63,837 nucleotides of DNA from an uncultured Bacteroidales bacterium (GTDB lineage: Bacteria; Bacteroidota; Bacteroidia; Bacteroidales; UBA932). This document shows positions 46,876 through 56,202 of this stretch, piece after piece. Where the stretch lies: positions 1-63,837 of the forward strand of contig ONOI01000002.1 in NCBI GenBank assembly GCA_900319375.1. Reading direction: 5' to 3'. Each line of letters begins with the position of its first letter. The stretch's first letter is position 1. The notes beneath the pieces are model-generated. The model searched no databases, was not told the DNA's origin, and saw only the letters and a list, made by a program, of their open reading frames with translations. The translations under genes and the position numbers were made by a program.

Positions 46876-47385
46876 ATGAAAACTTTTATTCCTGTTTTTT
46901 TGATTGCGCTCCTTTTCTCCACCAATGGTTGTATGGAGGCCGGGGATGCGCAGATAGATATGCGTAACAACTCCCATTCTATTATAGCTTGTTATACTGC
47001 TGACGGGTTAAATTCGGGCTTTTCATACCCCGATACAATTCTCCCCGCCACACTTAACAATTACCTACTAAGAGAACATATTGATTCTTTTTGCCATGTG
47101 TATGGTAGAAGAGCAGCTAGTTACAATGATTTGTTGTCTACCACTCAATGCGGCATTCTTTCAATTTTTATCTTTGATCAGGAGTCAATAGATATACATG
47201 GATGGCCTAATATACTATCTGAGAGTCAGTATTTAGTGAGATATGATCTCACCGGTGATGATTTACTCTCATTACTAGGGCTCATCACTTTTCCTCCAGA
47301 TGAAAGAATGGCATCAATGAAAATGTGGCCACCATATGAAACAGTCCTGAAAGAGTGTGCCGAGCGTGAGGCCGAATCGAGATGA
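46876..47385 (+). CDS. Orphan lipoprotein within the Rhs islet
   Basis: 169 residues. Lipoprotein signal with STNGC (C19). It contains NNSHSIIACYTADG, IFIFDQESIDIHGW and LVRYDLTGDDLLSLLGLITFPPDE. Small lipoproteins with that IFIFD ... RYDLT pattern recur in Bacteroidota genomes, often in variable loci. AT-rich like the gene before it. Next, 4 bp on, is the Rhs core tail. I suspect an immunity or cassette protein; unproven. Confidence 0.65.
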   Translation: MKTFIPVFLIALLFSTNGCMEAGDAQIDMRNNSHSIIACYTADGLNSGFSYPDTILPATLNNYLLREHIDSFCHVYGRRAASYNDLLSTTQCGILSIFIFDQESIDIHGWPNILSESQYLVRYDLTGDDLLSLLGLITFPPDERMASMKMWPPYETVLKECAEREAESR

Positions 47386-47389
47386 CATA

Positions 47390-47554
47390 ATGGCGTTTAT
47401 AAAAATAACCCCGCCCGGCCTAAGCAGGACTGGACACCCGCCGGGCACGGAGACCTTTGGATACGACGGCCTCATAAACGCCAACGCCCGCCTGTACGAC
47501 CCTCTGCTCGGCCGCTTCCTCAGCCCCGACCCCTACGAAATAAGGACCATTTGA
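47390..47554 (+). pseudogene. Rhs core C-terminal fragment
   Basis: A 54-codon frame. It carries the Rhs-associated core end: TFGYDGLINANARLYDPLLGRFLSPDPY, matching the Bacteroidota form (FGLINMNGRLYDPLLGRFLSPD). Translation stops seven codons after the core, at the very junction where a variable toxin domain would begin. The reading frame also runs back to 47357 in the previous gene. So this is a stump with no toxin. Confidence 0.8.
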
Positions 47555-47596
47555 GCGAAAGAGGTTTCGAGGTAAAGAAAATTTAAAAGAGGTATA

Positions 47597-48166
47597 TTAC
47601 CCTGCAATAAACTGAGCGACCCAGTCCTGATCCACACGGACCAGACCGGAAGCCTTTTCGCGAAGGATAGGATTGCGATCGACTATCCCGGCGCAGTCTG
47701 AGTAGACATTGTAGCCGATAACCAGCATCTGCATTTCTCCCTTTTCGGGGTAGGTAAGCGTAATCTCCCCGTCGGGTCCGTCCATCTTCAGAAACTTCAA
47801 TGAGACGTCTTTTTTCAGTTCCTGCGCAGTAACGTATTTGCAGAGTTCCAGGGCGATATCGTCAAGCCCGGCGTCGAAGATCTTGACCTTTTCGATAAGC
47901 TCGCCGATAGAACTGACGAGCCTGCAGGTGTAGCCCTCAAGCCCTTCAGACGAAAGACCTGCTGTAGTGTAAGCAATCAGCAATTGAGCAGAAGGATCAT
48001 GGTAGAGGACAGGCTCTGTTACCAGCGCCTCCGCTCCGCAGCGTGGGCATTTCACCACAAAAAGGGATCCGTCCTTCACCCTTTCCTTAAGCGAAGGATC
48101 CTTAGAGACGTTGATGCTTCTTAAATCGGGCGCGGCGAATTCGCTGCCGCATTTAGGGCATATCAT
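47597..48166 (-). CDS. CpXC-domain protein
   Basis: 189 residues. Two CxxC pairs near the start, MICPKCGSEF and VKCPRCGAEA, with the segment INVSKDPSLKERVKDGSLF between them, as in the CpXC family (zinc-ribbon-like). Function is unknown. The start overlaps the upstream metalloprotease-like gene by 4 bp; it is the last gene of the galM-to-CpXC block and lies against the Rhs scar. Confidence 0.85.
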   Translation of the reverse strand: MICPKCGSEFAAPDLRSINVSKDPSLKERVKDGSLFVVKCPRCGAEALVTEPVLYHDPSAQLLIAYTTAGLSSEGLEGYTCRLVSSIGELIEKVKIFDAGLDDIALELCKYVTAQELKKDVSLKFLKMDGPDGEITLTYPEKGEMQMLVIGYNVYSDCAGIVDRNPILREKASGLVRVDQDWVAQFIAG

Positions 48167-51045
48167 AGGTCAACGTTGAGAACGAGGTTGATTTCGTAGG
48201 GTTTAGCGTCAGGGTCGGGGTTGCCGTGGACATAGACGGCCGACACCCCCAGCCTGATTTTATATGGAATGAACCAGAAGTTCCCCAGCACCACATCCAG
48301 CGCCGCCCCAGCGGTCCAGATGTTGACATCCTTCACCTCGCCAGATGGAGTAACCTTGGCCGGGTCCCATATCAGATTGTAATGGGTGAGCGAGCCCTTG
48401 GGTATGAATTCGAAGTTCCTCACATACGCTACCGGACTCAGACCGTTCCAGTCCACCGAGAGGAACGGTATGGCGTAATTAACGCGGAGTTCCGTGGTGG
48501 CCAGGGTTATTCCGGCGGCCTTGTCGACCACGCTTATGGAAGTGATAGTCGAAGGACCTTCTGATCCTAGAGACATACCTTCCTTTTCCGAAACACTTAC
48601 AGACTGGTATGGCTCTGTGGAATAACTAAGGCTAACTCCGAGGCCGCTGGTTTTCCATAACCCCGGAAGATATCCGTACAATGAGGCGTAAGGCAACAAT
48701 TGCGAAAACTCGAAGTCCTTGGTGACTCCTGCGGAAAAACCTACTCCCAACCGGGGAAAATAGCTGGAGTTGAGAGTGGGCAACACAGAGTATGCGCGAA
48801 TTCCGGCGCTTGCCTGCAGCATTTGCTTATGTCTTTTTGTCCGCACCGCATTGTCCGAGGGCAGATAGCGGGCTTCAATGCTTGGCACTATCCCCCTCGA
48901 CCAACCGTCCGAGGAGAAGTTTAATGGGACGTAAGCGCGTAGTCTGGAACTCATTCCGGTCCTGTTCGCAATGATCTTCCCCTCGAAGACGGGATATAGC
49001 CCTCGATAGGTGACATCTATCACGCCGGAATGAAGCGACAGGCTGTCCGTCATCAATGCCCCCGGGAAATAGTTATATCCCACGGAACCATATAATGTGT
49101 TGAGGTCGTTCTGGAAAAAGGTCGTGGCGCCCAGACCCAGGCTGGTGTTGAGGCTCTCGTAACTCATGGAAGACACTTCGTCGTAGTCCGCATAGAACGG
49201 CAGCCATGAGTGGATTTTGATGGCGTGCAGGGCTTTTGAGTAGCGGCGGGGCGCGCTGACCTGCGGCGCGGCCGTGTCGGCTGGAGCCGCGGCCGCCAGC
49301 GCCGCCTCCTGCGCGCTGAGCCGGTCTTCCAGTTCGTACTTGTGCACGTCATAGAAGTCCACCGCCCGCACCGGCAGGCTGTCCACCGGCGTGCGGCAGA
49401 CCATGCGCCCGTCGGAGCGCAGGTAGGTGAAATATAGCTGTCCGTCGTCGCCGAAGACGAAATCCTGTCCGCCGGCCTTCAGGTGCGTGTGCTGAATCAC
49501 GCTCCCGCCTTCCAATGAATACAGTTCGTTTACTCCCGTGCGGTCGGAGGTAAAGAATATCTTGCCGTCCCGGACGAACAGATGGTTGATTTGGACGAAT
49601 AAAGGCTCGAGAACGGGCTCGAACGACGGCAGTCGGTAAATTCCCTCGCCGGCCTCCGTAACGGCCGCACAGAAGATTTCTCCGCCGTTTATGACGGCTT
49701 CGTGCGGCGTCAGCCCGTCCGGCGCGCGGAACTCGGTCAGCACCTCGCCGCTGAAGGCGTCCAGCAGGCTGACGTAGGCCGAGCCGTCGTAGCCCGTGCG
49801 GCATACGGAGAGCGTGTCGCCATGGACCTTGGGATTGAACCAGCGGCCTTTGCCGACCAGCGTGTGGGTCTTGCCGCCCTCCATATAGCGTATCGCGCTG
49901 GTCGAATGCATCTCCCAGCGGAGGTCGGGAAGCGCTTCGGACCAATAGATGCGGCTGCTGCCGGCGGCAAGCGGCGAGTCCGCGCCCGTGTAATGCTCGT
50001 GGGAGACGCGCCCGCTCGCGGGGTCTATGGCCACGATCGCATGGTCGTCGGCAACCCCGCTCGTGCGCGAGTAGAGCATGCCGTCCTGCCAGGTGAGGCC
50101 GGAGAAGGTGGAATAGTAGTGGCCGGGCCGGGTGAGCTGCTCGAGCTTCTGGAACGGCCTATCGAGGGCACGCAGGGAATCGTCCTGCCGCCAGAGGCTG
50201 TCCTGAACCGTCATCACGCCGCCAAAGGCATCCTTGAATTTCAGGCCTGTCTGGCGCCTGACCTGCTTACGGTAGGGAATCAGCCAGTCGTAGTAGTCCT
50301 TCATAAACAGCGGCTTGTCATAGACGGCGCGTACTCCGCCTATCGCCAGATAGCCTACCTTGTAGTAGTCCGGGGTAAAGAGGCGCTGGGAGCCGTAGCG
50401 CCAGCGCTCATAGTTGCGAAACTCCCCTTCATCGAAACTGGCGCGGAAATACTCCAGGAAGTCTGCCGTACGGGCGCGGCCACTCCGGGTGAGGGCGGTC
50501 TCGGTAGTAACCGCGTCTCCCTCGAAGTGAGAAGGGTCGAAATAGTAAATTGAGAAGAAACCAGCCAACGCCTCTCCAGATAGATAACTCCACACCTTCA
50601 GCGGTTTCTGATGAACGAACTGCATCTGGGCGACGTGGCGCTGTTCGTGGATTGCGAGCAGAGTCGTCCAGGGCAGCGGCCAGGGATTTACCATCTCCGG
50701 GCCGGTATACATCTCCATCCTTCGCGGAGTCCAGACAACCATTCCGTTGGAGTACCCGAGATACGGGTGGAGGATGACGGGCATCTGGCGTTTGTAGGCC
50801 TCGTTGGGCTCGCGGCCAATCGAGAGCGATACGGGCACCTTCCACCTCTCCCACTCGAGGGCATAAGTCCGGGCGAGCGAATCGAAAGGCGCAGGATATA
50901 CGAAACGATAGTCTTCAGTCTTAATCTGATTCCATCGCAGGAACGCACTCTCGCTTCCGTCTACTACGAACTGTGCGCGGGCAACCTGGGCCGCTCCGGC
51001 TACAAGGACGACCAGCAACAGTTTCTTAAGTACGGAAGAACTCAT
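48163..51045 (-). CDS. Exported HEXXH-motif / propeller / beta-barrel protein
   Basis: 960 residues from ATG 51045, which opens the signal peptide (MSSSVLKKLLLVVLVAGAAQ, cut near VARAQ); the frame back to 51126 is antisense-like noise in the preceding gene. Three parts: about 30-290, a domain with HEQRH (HEXXH zinc motif) in TTLLAIHEQRHVAQ and a downstream EGDAVTTE that may give the third ligand; about 330-600, repeated beta-blade segments (IYWSEALPD, IFFTSDRTGVNELY) like TolB/WD propellers; about 640-960, strands resembling an outer-membrane barrel (NTLYGSVGYNYFPG) ending NLVLNVDL. A surface protease is possible. Overlaps its neighbours by 4 bp on both sides. Confidence 0.75.
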   Translation of the reverse strand: MSSSVLKKLLLVVLVAGAAQVARAQFVVDGSESAFLRWNQIKTEDYRFVYPAPFDSLARTYALEWERWKVPVSLSIGREPNEAYKRQMPVILHPYLGYSNGMVVWTPRRMEMYTGPEMVNPWPLPWTTLLAIHEQRHVAQMQFVHQKPLKVWSYLSGEALAGFFSIYYFDPSHFEGDAVTTETALTRSGRARTADFLEYFRASFDEGEFRNYERWRYGSQRLFTPDYYKVGYLAIGGVRAVYDKPLFMKDYYDWLIPYRKQVRRQTGLKFKDAFGGVMTVQDSLWRQDDSLRALDRPFQKLEQLTRPGHYYSTFSGLTWQDGMLYSRTSGVADDHAIVAIDPASGRVSHEHYTGADSPLAAGSSRIYWSEALPDLRWEMHSTSAIRYMEGGKTHTLVGKGRWFNPKVHGDTLSVCRTGYDGSAYVSLLDAFSGEVLTEFRAPDGLTPHEAVINGGEIFCAAVTEAGEGIYRLPSFEPVLEPLFVQINHLFVRDGKIFFTSDRTGVNELYSLEGGSVIQHTHLKAGGQDFVFGDDGQLYFTYLRSDGRMVCRTPVDSLPVRAVDFYDVHKYELEDRLSAQEAALAAAAPADTAAPQVSAPRRYSKALHAIKIHSWLPFYADYDEVSSMSYESLNTSLGLGATTFFQNDLNTLYGSVGYNYFPGALMTDSLSLHSGVIDVTYRGLYPVFEGKIIANRTGMSSRLRAYVPLNFSSDGWSRGIVPSIEARYLPSDNAVRTKRHKQMLQASAGIRAYSVLPTLNSSYFPRLGVGFSAGVTKDFEFSQLLPYASLYGYLPGLWKTSGLGVSLSYSTEPYQSVSVSEKEGMSLGSEGPSTITSISVVDKAAGITLATTELRVNYAIPFLSVDWNGLSPVAYVRNFEFIPKGSLTHYNLIWDPAKVTPSGEVKDVNIWTAGAALDVVLGNFWFIPYKIRLGVSAVYVHGNPDPDAKPYEINLVLNVDL

Positions 51046-52400
51046 AAGAACAAATTGGAAAGGAATATAACGACTATAACTATCGGGGAAACCCAGCGGA
51101 TCATAAAATAAATCGGCCTGAACCATCTGGAACTGCGAAGCCGCCCGCCGCAGGTGAGCTCATCCCAGACATCGGCTTTCTTCATTCTCCAGCCGACGAA
51201 AACGACAAACAGGAGACTTCCTATCGTCATCACGAAGTTGGAGATAAGTTTGTCGCAGAAGTTGAAGATGGTTTCGCCAAGGATGTGGAAGTCTTTCAGC
51301 GGGCCGAAGGACAGCGAGCAGACGACTCCGATAGCCCAGCAACATAGGAAGAGCACCAGCGTAGCTTTCTTCCTCGACCAATTCTTCTGGTCCACGAGGA
51401 ACGCGACGCAGGTCTCGAGCATGCTTACAGACGAGGTAAGGGCCGCCACGACGATGGTCGTGAAGAAGAGAATCGAGATGACGTGGCTGAGGACGGGGTG
51501 GGTCAGGCCCATGGCCGAAAATATGTAGGGCAGGGTCTCGAAGATAAGGCCGGGACCGGCGCCAGGCTCGATTCCCGCCGCGAAGACGGCCGGCATTATC
51601 GCGAATCCGGCGAGCAGCGCGAACATCAGGTCGAAGGCCGCCGTGCCGATCGAGGTGGCGACTATGTTCTCCCCGCGCTTCATATACGAGGCATACGTAA
51701 GGATGCAGCCGACTCCGATCGAGAGCGAGAAGAATGCCTGGCCCATCGCCGAGAGCATCGCCCCGCCCGTGAGCTTGCTGAAATCGGGCTTCAGCAGGTA
51801 GTCAACCCCCGCCTTGGAGCCGGGCAGCGTCAGCGAATAGGCCATGATCACGAGAATCAGCACGAAAAGCAGCGGGGTAGAGGCGCGGGTAAACTGCTCC
51901 ACTCCCTTGCGGATGCCGAGCCGGACGATGATGGCCGTAAGGCCGATAAAGACCGTGTGCCAGATGAGCGGGGTCCACGTCGAGGCGATGAAGCTGCCGA
52001 AGCGGGCGGAGTGATCGGCCTGGGTCATAGAGACGTCGGTGACGGCGAACGAAAGCGCGCGTACCTGGTATGCGACCGACCAGCCGCCTACGACGCTATA
52101 GTATGAGACCAGGATGATCGGGGCGAAGAAAGTAAAAAGGCCGATGTATTTCCATGGCGTCCCGGGGGCTAGTTTTTCCATCGCCCCGACCGTGCTGAGC
52201 TGCGCACGTTTGCCGATGATCGACTCCGAAAGGAAGATCGGAACGCAGAGGAAAATGGCAGCGAACAGGTACACGACGATGAACGCCGCGCCCCCGTTCT
52301 GGCCGACCATATAGGGGAAGCGCCAGATGTTGCCGAGTCCGATGGCGGACCCGGCCATGGCCATTATGGCGGCTCTTCTACCGCCGAAGCTTTCTCTCAT
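51042..52400 (-). CDS. Sodium-dependent transporter of the SNF (neurotransmitter:sodium symporter) family
   Basis: 452 residues, about 11-12 membrane helices. The SNF N-terminal signature GSAIGLGNIWRFPYMVGQNGGAAF is near 17-40, including the sodium/substrate-binding GNIWRFP of helix 1. Prokaryotic members move amino acids (LeuT, TnaT) with Na+. Starts inside folA (23-bp overlap) and overlaps the metalloprotease-like gene by 4 bp. Substrate not predictable. Confidence 0.92.
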   Translation of the reverse strand: MRESFGGRRAAIMAMAGSAIGLGNIWRFPYMVGQNGGAAFIVVYLFAAIFLCVPIFLSESIIGKRAQLSTVGAMEKLAPGTPWKYIGLFTFFAPIILVSYYSVVGGWSVAYQVRALSFAVTDVSMTQADHSARFGSFIASTWTPLIWHTVFIGLTAIIVRLGIRKGVEQFTRASTPLLFVLILVIMAYSLTLPGSKAGVDYLLKPDFSKLTGGAMLSAMGQAFFSLSIGVGCILTYASYMKRGENIVATSIGTAAFDLMFALLAGFAIMPAVFAAGIEPGAGPGLIFETLPYIFSAMGLTHPVLSHVISILFFTTIVVAALTSSVSMLETCVAFLVDQKNWSRKKATLVLFLCCWAIGVVCSLSFGPLKDFHILGETIFNFCDKLISNFVMTIGSLLFVVFVGWRMKKADVWDELTCGGRLRSSRWFRPIYFMIRWVSPIVIVVIFLSNLFL

Positions 52401-52881
52401 ACACTACGAACTCGAACTCGAATCCCGTCTCGGGATCGGTATGGGTCTCGGAAGTACTGATGCGCTCCCAGACTTCCGGATCAATCACCGGGAAGAAGGC
52501 GTCTGCATCCTTTACTTCGGTGTGGACATGGGTGATGTACAGCCTGTCCATTTCCGGCATCGCGGCCCGGTAAACGGAGGCTCCTCCCATTATGAAGCAC
52601 TTGTCTTTACCCGTCTGCTCTGCCTCGCGGAACGCTTCGTCGAAACTATAGGCGCAGGTAACCTCCGGAATCGGGTCGCCGCCGAGGTTGAGGACTATGT
52701 TTTTACGGCCCTTAAGCGGCCTGAAAGGCAGCGAAAAGTATGTGGTGCGGCCCATTATCACCGGATATCCGGCGGTGACGGCCTTGAAGTACTTGAGGTC
52801 TTCAGAGATGTGCCAGGGAAGGTCTCCCTTGACACCTATTCCATAGTTGTCTGCGACTGCGACGATAAGACATTTTTTCAT
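52378..52881 (-). CDS. folA: Dihydrofolate reductase
   Basis: 167 residues. IVAVADNYGIGVKGDLPWHISEDLKYFKAVT near 5-35 holds the active-site Asp/Glu of helix B and the NADPH loop; PVIMGRTTYFSLP follows near 42. Regenerates tetrahydrofolate after ThyA, whose gene is 14 bp upstream. The glycine-cleavage operon is a further consumer of THF. Confidence 0.95.
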   Translation of the reverse strand: MKKCLIVAVADNYGIGVKGDLPWHISEDLKYFKAVTAGYPVIMGRTTYFSLPFRPLKGRKNIVLNLGGDPIPEVTCAYSFDEAFREAEQTGKDKCFIMGGASVYRAAMPEMDRLYITHVHTEVKDADAFFPVIDPEVWERISTSETHTDPETGFEFEFVVYERKLRR

Positions 52882-52895
52882 ACTGCTGCGGGTGT

Positions 52896-53693
52896 TTATA
52901 CTGCTACGGGTGCTTTGATTGCGGGCCAGGGGTCGTATCCTTCAAGGGTGAAGTCTTCGGTCTTGAAGGCGAAGATATCTTTTACTTCAGGATTGATGTG
53001 CATGGTAGGCAGGGCGCGCGGGGTGCGGCTGAGCTGCTCGCGGGCCTGCTCGAAGTGGTTGAGGTAGAGGTGAGTGTCGCCGGTAGTGTGGACAAACTCG
53101 CCGGGCTCGAGGCCGCAGACCTGCGCGAGCATCATCGTCAGAAGGGCGTAAGATGCGATATTGAACGGCACTCCGAGGAAAACGTCCGCCGAGCGCTGGT
53201 AGAGCTGGCAGCTAAGTTTTCCGTCCGCTACGTAGAACTGGAAGAGGCAGTGGCAGGGCGGCAGGCCCATCTGGTCTATCTGCGCTACGTTCCAGGCGCT
53301 GACGAGGATGCGGCGCGAATCCGGGTGATTCTTGATAAGATCTACTACGTTAGCGATCTGGTCTATATGGCCGCCGTCATAAGTGTCCCAGGCGCGCCAT
53401 TGGTGGCCGTAGATAGGGCCGAGCTCGCCGGTCTGGTCGTCTCCCCACTCGTCCCAGATGTGGACATTCTTCTCCTGAAGGTGTTTTTTGTTTGTATCGC
53501 CGGCGAGGAACCAGAGAAGTTCCTCGATAATTCCGCGGGTAAATACTTTCTTGGTAGTCAGGAGCGGGAAACCGTCAGCGAGGTTGAAGCGCATCTGGTA
53601 TCCGAAGATACTCTTCGTACCCGTCCCGGTGCGGTCTGTCTTGACCGTACCTTCGTCCATTATCTTTTTGAGGAGATCTAGATATTGCTGCAT
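52896..53693 (-). CDS. thyA: Thymidylate synthase
   Basis: Methylates dUMP with methylene-THF. 265 residues, E. coli-type. The catalytic Cys is in [15 protein letters not shown] near 147; [16 protein letters not shown] near 21-36 is the phosphate-binding start; [17 protein letters not shown] near 167. Start overlaps the previous stop (TAATG). Paired with folA, as in many bacteria. Confidence 0.97.
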   Translation of the reverse strand: MQQYLDLLKKIMDEGTVKTDRTGTGTKSIFGYQMRFNLADGFPLLTTKKVFTRGIIEELLWFLAGDTNKKHLQEKNVHIWDEWGDDQTGELGPIYGHQWRAWDTYDGGHIDQIANVVDLIKNHPDSRRILVSAWNVAQIDQMGLPPCHCLFQFYVADGKLSCQLYQRSADVFLGVPFNIASYALLTMMLAQVCGLEPGEFVHTTGDTHLYLNHFEQAREQLSRTPRALPTMHINPEVKDIFAFKTEDFTLEGYDPWPAIKAPVAV

Positions 53694-54403
53694 TATAGAT
53701 AAAATCTGATACCGATACTTGCGTCAACGTGAGAAGCGGCCTGAGCCTGACCGTTTTCCACCTCAACTTTGCTTTTTACCCCGTTCTCGGTTCGATAGAT
53801 ATCTCTTACCGCTCCGGTGTACAGCGCCAGTTCTGCCCCGAGAGCCAATTTCGGGGTTATCATGAAGTCATATTGAAGACCAAGATAGTACCCTAAGGTC
53901 CACCCTGTCACCAGGAAGGGGTCTATGACGCAGGCGTCGTCACGGTATCCGACGTAGCCGACTCCGGCATTCATTGCATAAACGTGTTTGGAGCCCCCGC
54001 CGGCATTCGTTACTCCATAGTATGGCCCGATGAAGAGGATGGAAACGTTATCCGAGACGGTACCGGTTTTCTTTGTCCCATCTTCAAAAGTTAAAGTTCC
54101 GTAAGAACTGACAGCACTTCTCAATCGGTTGTATTTGATACCTACAGAGGAGCCGGCTGCGATGTAATATGTGATATCGGCGCCTTCATTACCTCCGATT
54201 TTCAAATCTTTGTAATACTTGACAAGGTCTTCGCCCATAGATTTATCTATGGATCCAAACATATAGGCAAACCCGCCTTGAATGGCGATTCGGAACTTTG
54301 GCGACCAAGTATTTATAGCAAGAGAGTCGGACGTTACGATGGTCTGGGCTCCCGCTCCAATTGCCACCAATACGAGAAATAAAGACAGAACCAGTTTTTT
54401 CAT
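53693..54403 (-). CDS. Outer-membrane beta-barrel protein of unknown function
   Basis: 236 residues. Signal peptide 1-20 (AIGAGAQ). The rest alternates amphipathic strands and ends in IGIRFYL, a classical barrel C-terminus. The start overlaps the upstream lipoprotein gene by 4 bp and the stop overlaps thyA. Probably an eight-strand porin-like or OmpW-like barrel. No family can be named. Confidence 0.7.
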   Translation of the reverse strand: MKKLVLSLFLVLVAIGAGAQTIVTSDSLAINTWSPKFRIAIQGGFAYMFGSIDKSMGEDLVKYYKDLKIGGNEGADITYYIAAGSSVGIKYNRLRSAVSSYGTLTFEDGTKKTGTVSDNVSILFIGPYYGVTNAGGGSKHVYAMNAGVGYVGYRDDACVIDPFLVTGWTLGYYLGLQYDFMITPKLALGAELALYTGAVRDIYRTENGVKSKVEVENGQAQAASHVDASIGIRFYL

Positions 54404-55131
54404 TTCGTATCAATAGAATTATAGATGTTAACTCCAAAGCGGGGGTCTGTAACACGAAGGTCGGGCCGTCCCACAAATATGCCCATAGCGACGTCGCACT
54501 CAATGTAGTAATCTTCTCCCTGAGCGACGTCTAAAGTGATTTCCGTTTTCGCTTCCGTTTTTGCCCAGATTCTCACCTTTGCCGGTTCATAGATTTTGAC
54601 CTCAGCCTTTGTGTTCCTGACGCAATGATACACTTTTGTGTCGTTTATATAGACGTCGTATTTAACTAAAGGGCCGATGGTGTCGCCCGGCCTGTAAAAG
54701 TATATAATGGCATAATCAGGGTGCTGCGACGTTACGACAGTATCGTTCTCTTTTTCCCGTGTCAGGAGGGAGAGGTCGTCCAATCTGTAAATCTCTGCTT
54801 CTATCCTGTGTGTGGTGTAATTCGGCGTGGGTGGAATTTCCTTTGTAATACGGATTACATTTCCGCCGGCACTCCGTGCCTCCCCCATAACAAGGGAGAG
54901 AGTCTTGTCGTATGTCCCATTTGCCGGAGTCGTAAATCCCGAGTCACCAACCTTCGCTGTTCCAAGCAATATGGCATTATCAGGAATAGCGGTCCGCGCA
55001 TCTATGACTACGATGTCGTCTTCTGCTGTAAGTGGCGCCAGTTGGCGGGTAATGCTGCTTGTCAGTTTTGGAGAACAGGCGGGAAGGGCCAAAACAGCCG
55101 CTACGAGCGATAAAAAATGTGAAAGTTTCAT
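54400..55131 (-). CDS. Lipoprotein with DUF2846-like C-terminal domain
   Basis: 243 residues. Lipobox LPAC, C19. An N-terminal domain (about 25-110: IVVIDARTAIPDNAILLGTAKVGDSGF) resembles stress-type or SHOCT-like modules; the C-terminal half (FYRPGDTIGPLVKYDVYINDTKVYHC, then AQGEDYYIECDVAMG) follows the DUF2846 layout. Coupled by 4-bp overlaps to galM upstream and the barrel gene downstream, so the two may work together in the envelope. Function unknown. Confidence 0.7.
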   Translation of the reverse strand: MKLSHFLSLVAAVLALPACSPKLTSSITRQLAPLTAEDDIVVIDARTAIPDNAILLGTAKVGDSGFTTPANGTYDKTLSLVMGEARSAGGNVIRITKEIPPTPNYTTHRIEAEIYRLDDLSLLTREKENDTVVTSQHPDYAIIYFYRPGDTIGPLVKYDVYINDTKVYHCVRNTKAEVKIYEPAKVRIWAKTEAKTEITLDVAQGEDYYIECDVAMGIFVGRPDLRVTDPRFGVNIYNSIDTK

Positions 55132-56129
55132 TCGAATGCGAAAATTATGGCCTCTTCGAAAGTCTCGCCGGGCTTGAGGAGGGTGGTGGGATAATCAGGG
55201 TTGTTGGGGCTGTCGGGGAAGTGCTGGCACTCGAGGGCTACGGCGCAATAGTCGTCGTAGATTGCGCCACCCTTACCGGTAGGGCAGCCTTTGAGCCAGT
55301 TTCCTGTATAGACCTGGATGCCGGGCTGGGTGGTGTAGACCTTGAGGGTGCGGCCGCTCTTTGCTGCTTTGAGTTCCGCCGCCTCGGCCAGCTGGCCTTT
55401 CTGGTAGCCGTCTATTATCCAGCAGGCATCGTAGCCCTTGCCGTAATTAAGGGCGGGGAAGTCTTCCTTTATGTCCTGGCCGAGTTTCTTGGGCTTCAGG
55501 AAGTCCATGGGCGTACCCGCTACTGGATCCGGCTCGCCGAGGGGGATGAGGGTCTCGTCCGTGGGCAGGTAGAGCGAAGCGTTGAGCTTCAGGGTATGAT
55601 CCAGGACGCTGCCCGAATCATGGCCGTCCAGGTTGAAATATGAGTGGTTGGTAAGGTTCACTACGGTAGGGGCGTCACACTGGGCCGTGAAGGTAAGCCT
55701 GAGTTCGTTCTGCTCGCTCCATTCGTAGCGCGCTACGACCTTAAGGTTGCCGGGATAACCCATCTCGCCGTCTTCGGAGAAGTACATGAACTCTACTGCG
55801 TCTCCGTCTTTTCTGCTCTCCCAGATCTTGTTCTGGAAGCCCTCTGGGCCGCCGTGGAGGTGGTTAGGGCCGTTGTTGATAGGAAGGCTGTAGATCTTGC
55901 CGTCTATCTCGAGGCTGCCTTCGGCGATACGGTTGGCGTACCTGCCGGGGCATTTACCTGCGCATGGGCCGTCTGCGAAGTAGTTTTCCAGGTTATCGTA
56001 GCCGATTACTACATCGGCGAGCTTTCCGTCTTTATCCGGGACGATTATCTTCTGAATCGCCGCGCCGAGGCTGCTGAGCGTAACGCTGGCGCCGCTCTTG
56101 TTTGTAAGGGTATAGGTCTTGATTTCCAT
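55128..56129 (-). CDS. galM: Aldose 1-epimerase (mutarotase)
   Basis: Interconverts alpha and beta anomers of galactose and other aldoses. 333 residues from ATG 56129 (MEIKTYTLTNKSG). Catalytic His in NGPNHLHGG near 82-90, second His in LTNHSYFNLDG near 157, catalytic Glu near the C-terminus in ALECQHFPDSPNNPDYPTT. It heads an eight-gene leftward block ending with the CpXC gene. A -7-like TATATTTA lies about 10 bp upstream. Confidence 0.93.
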   Translation of the reverse strand: MEIKTYTLTNKSGASVTLSSLGAAIQKIIVPDKDGKLADVVIGYDNLENYFADGPCAGKCPGRYANRIAEGSLEIDGKIYSLPINNGPNHLHGGPEGFQNKIWESRKDGDAVEFMYFSEDGEMGYPGNLKVVARYEWSEQNELRLTFTAQCDAPTVVNLTNHSYFNLDGHDSGSVLDHTLKLNASLYLPTDETLIPLGEPDPVAGTPMDFLKPKKLGQDIKEDFPALNYGKGYDACWIIDGYQKGQLAEAAELKAAKSGRTLKVYTTQPGIQVYTGNWLKGCPTGKGGAIYDDYCAVALECQHFPDSPNNPDYPTTLLKPGETFEEAIIFAFE

Positions 56130-56148
56130 AAGTGTTGTAAATATACAA

Positions 56149-56183
56149 AAAAATCCCCGCAAGGAGCACCTGCAGGGATTTTT
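56149..56183 (-). terminator. Terminator of the EF-G2-like gene
   Basis: On the minus strand arms AAAAATCCCTGCA and TGCGGGGATTTTT pair with one mismatch and end in a seven-T run, 20 bp after the stop codon at 56203. The galM promoter region begins right after it. Confidence 0.8.
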
Positions 56184-56202
56184 GCGAAGTATCTCGGGCG
56201 AA

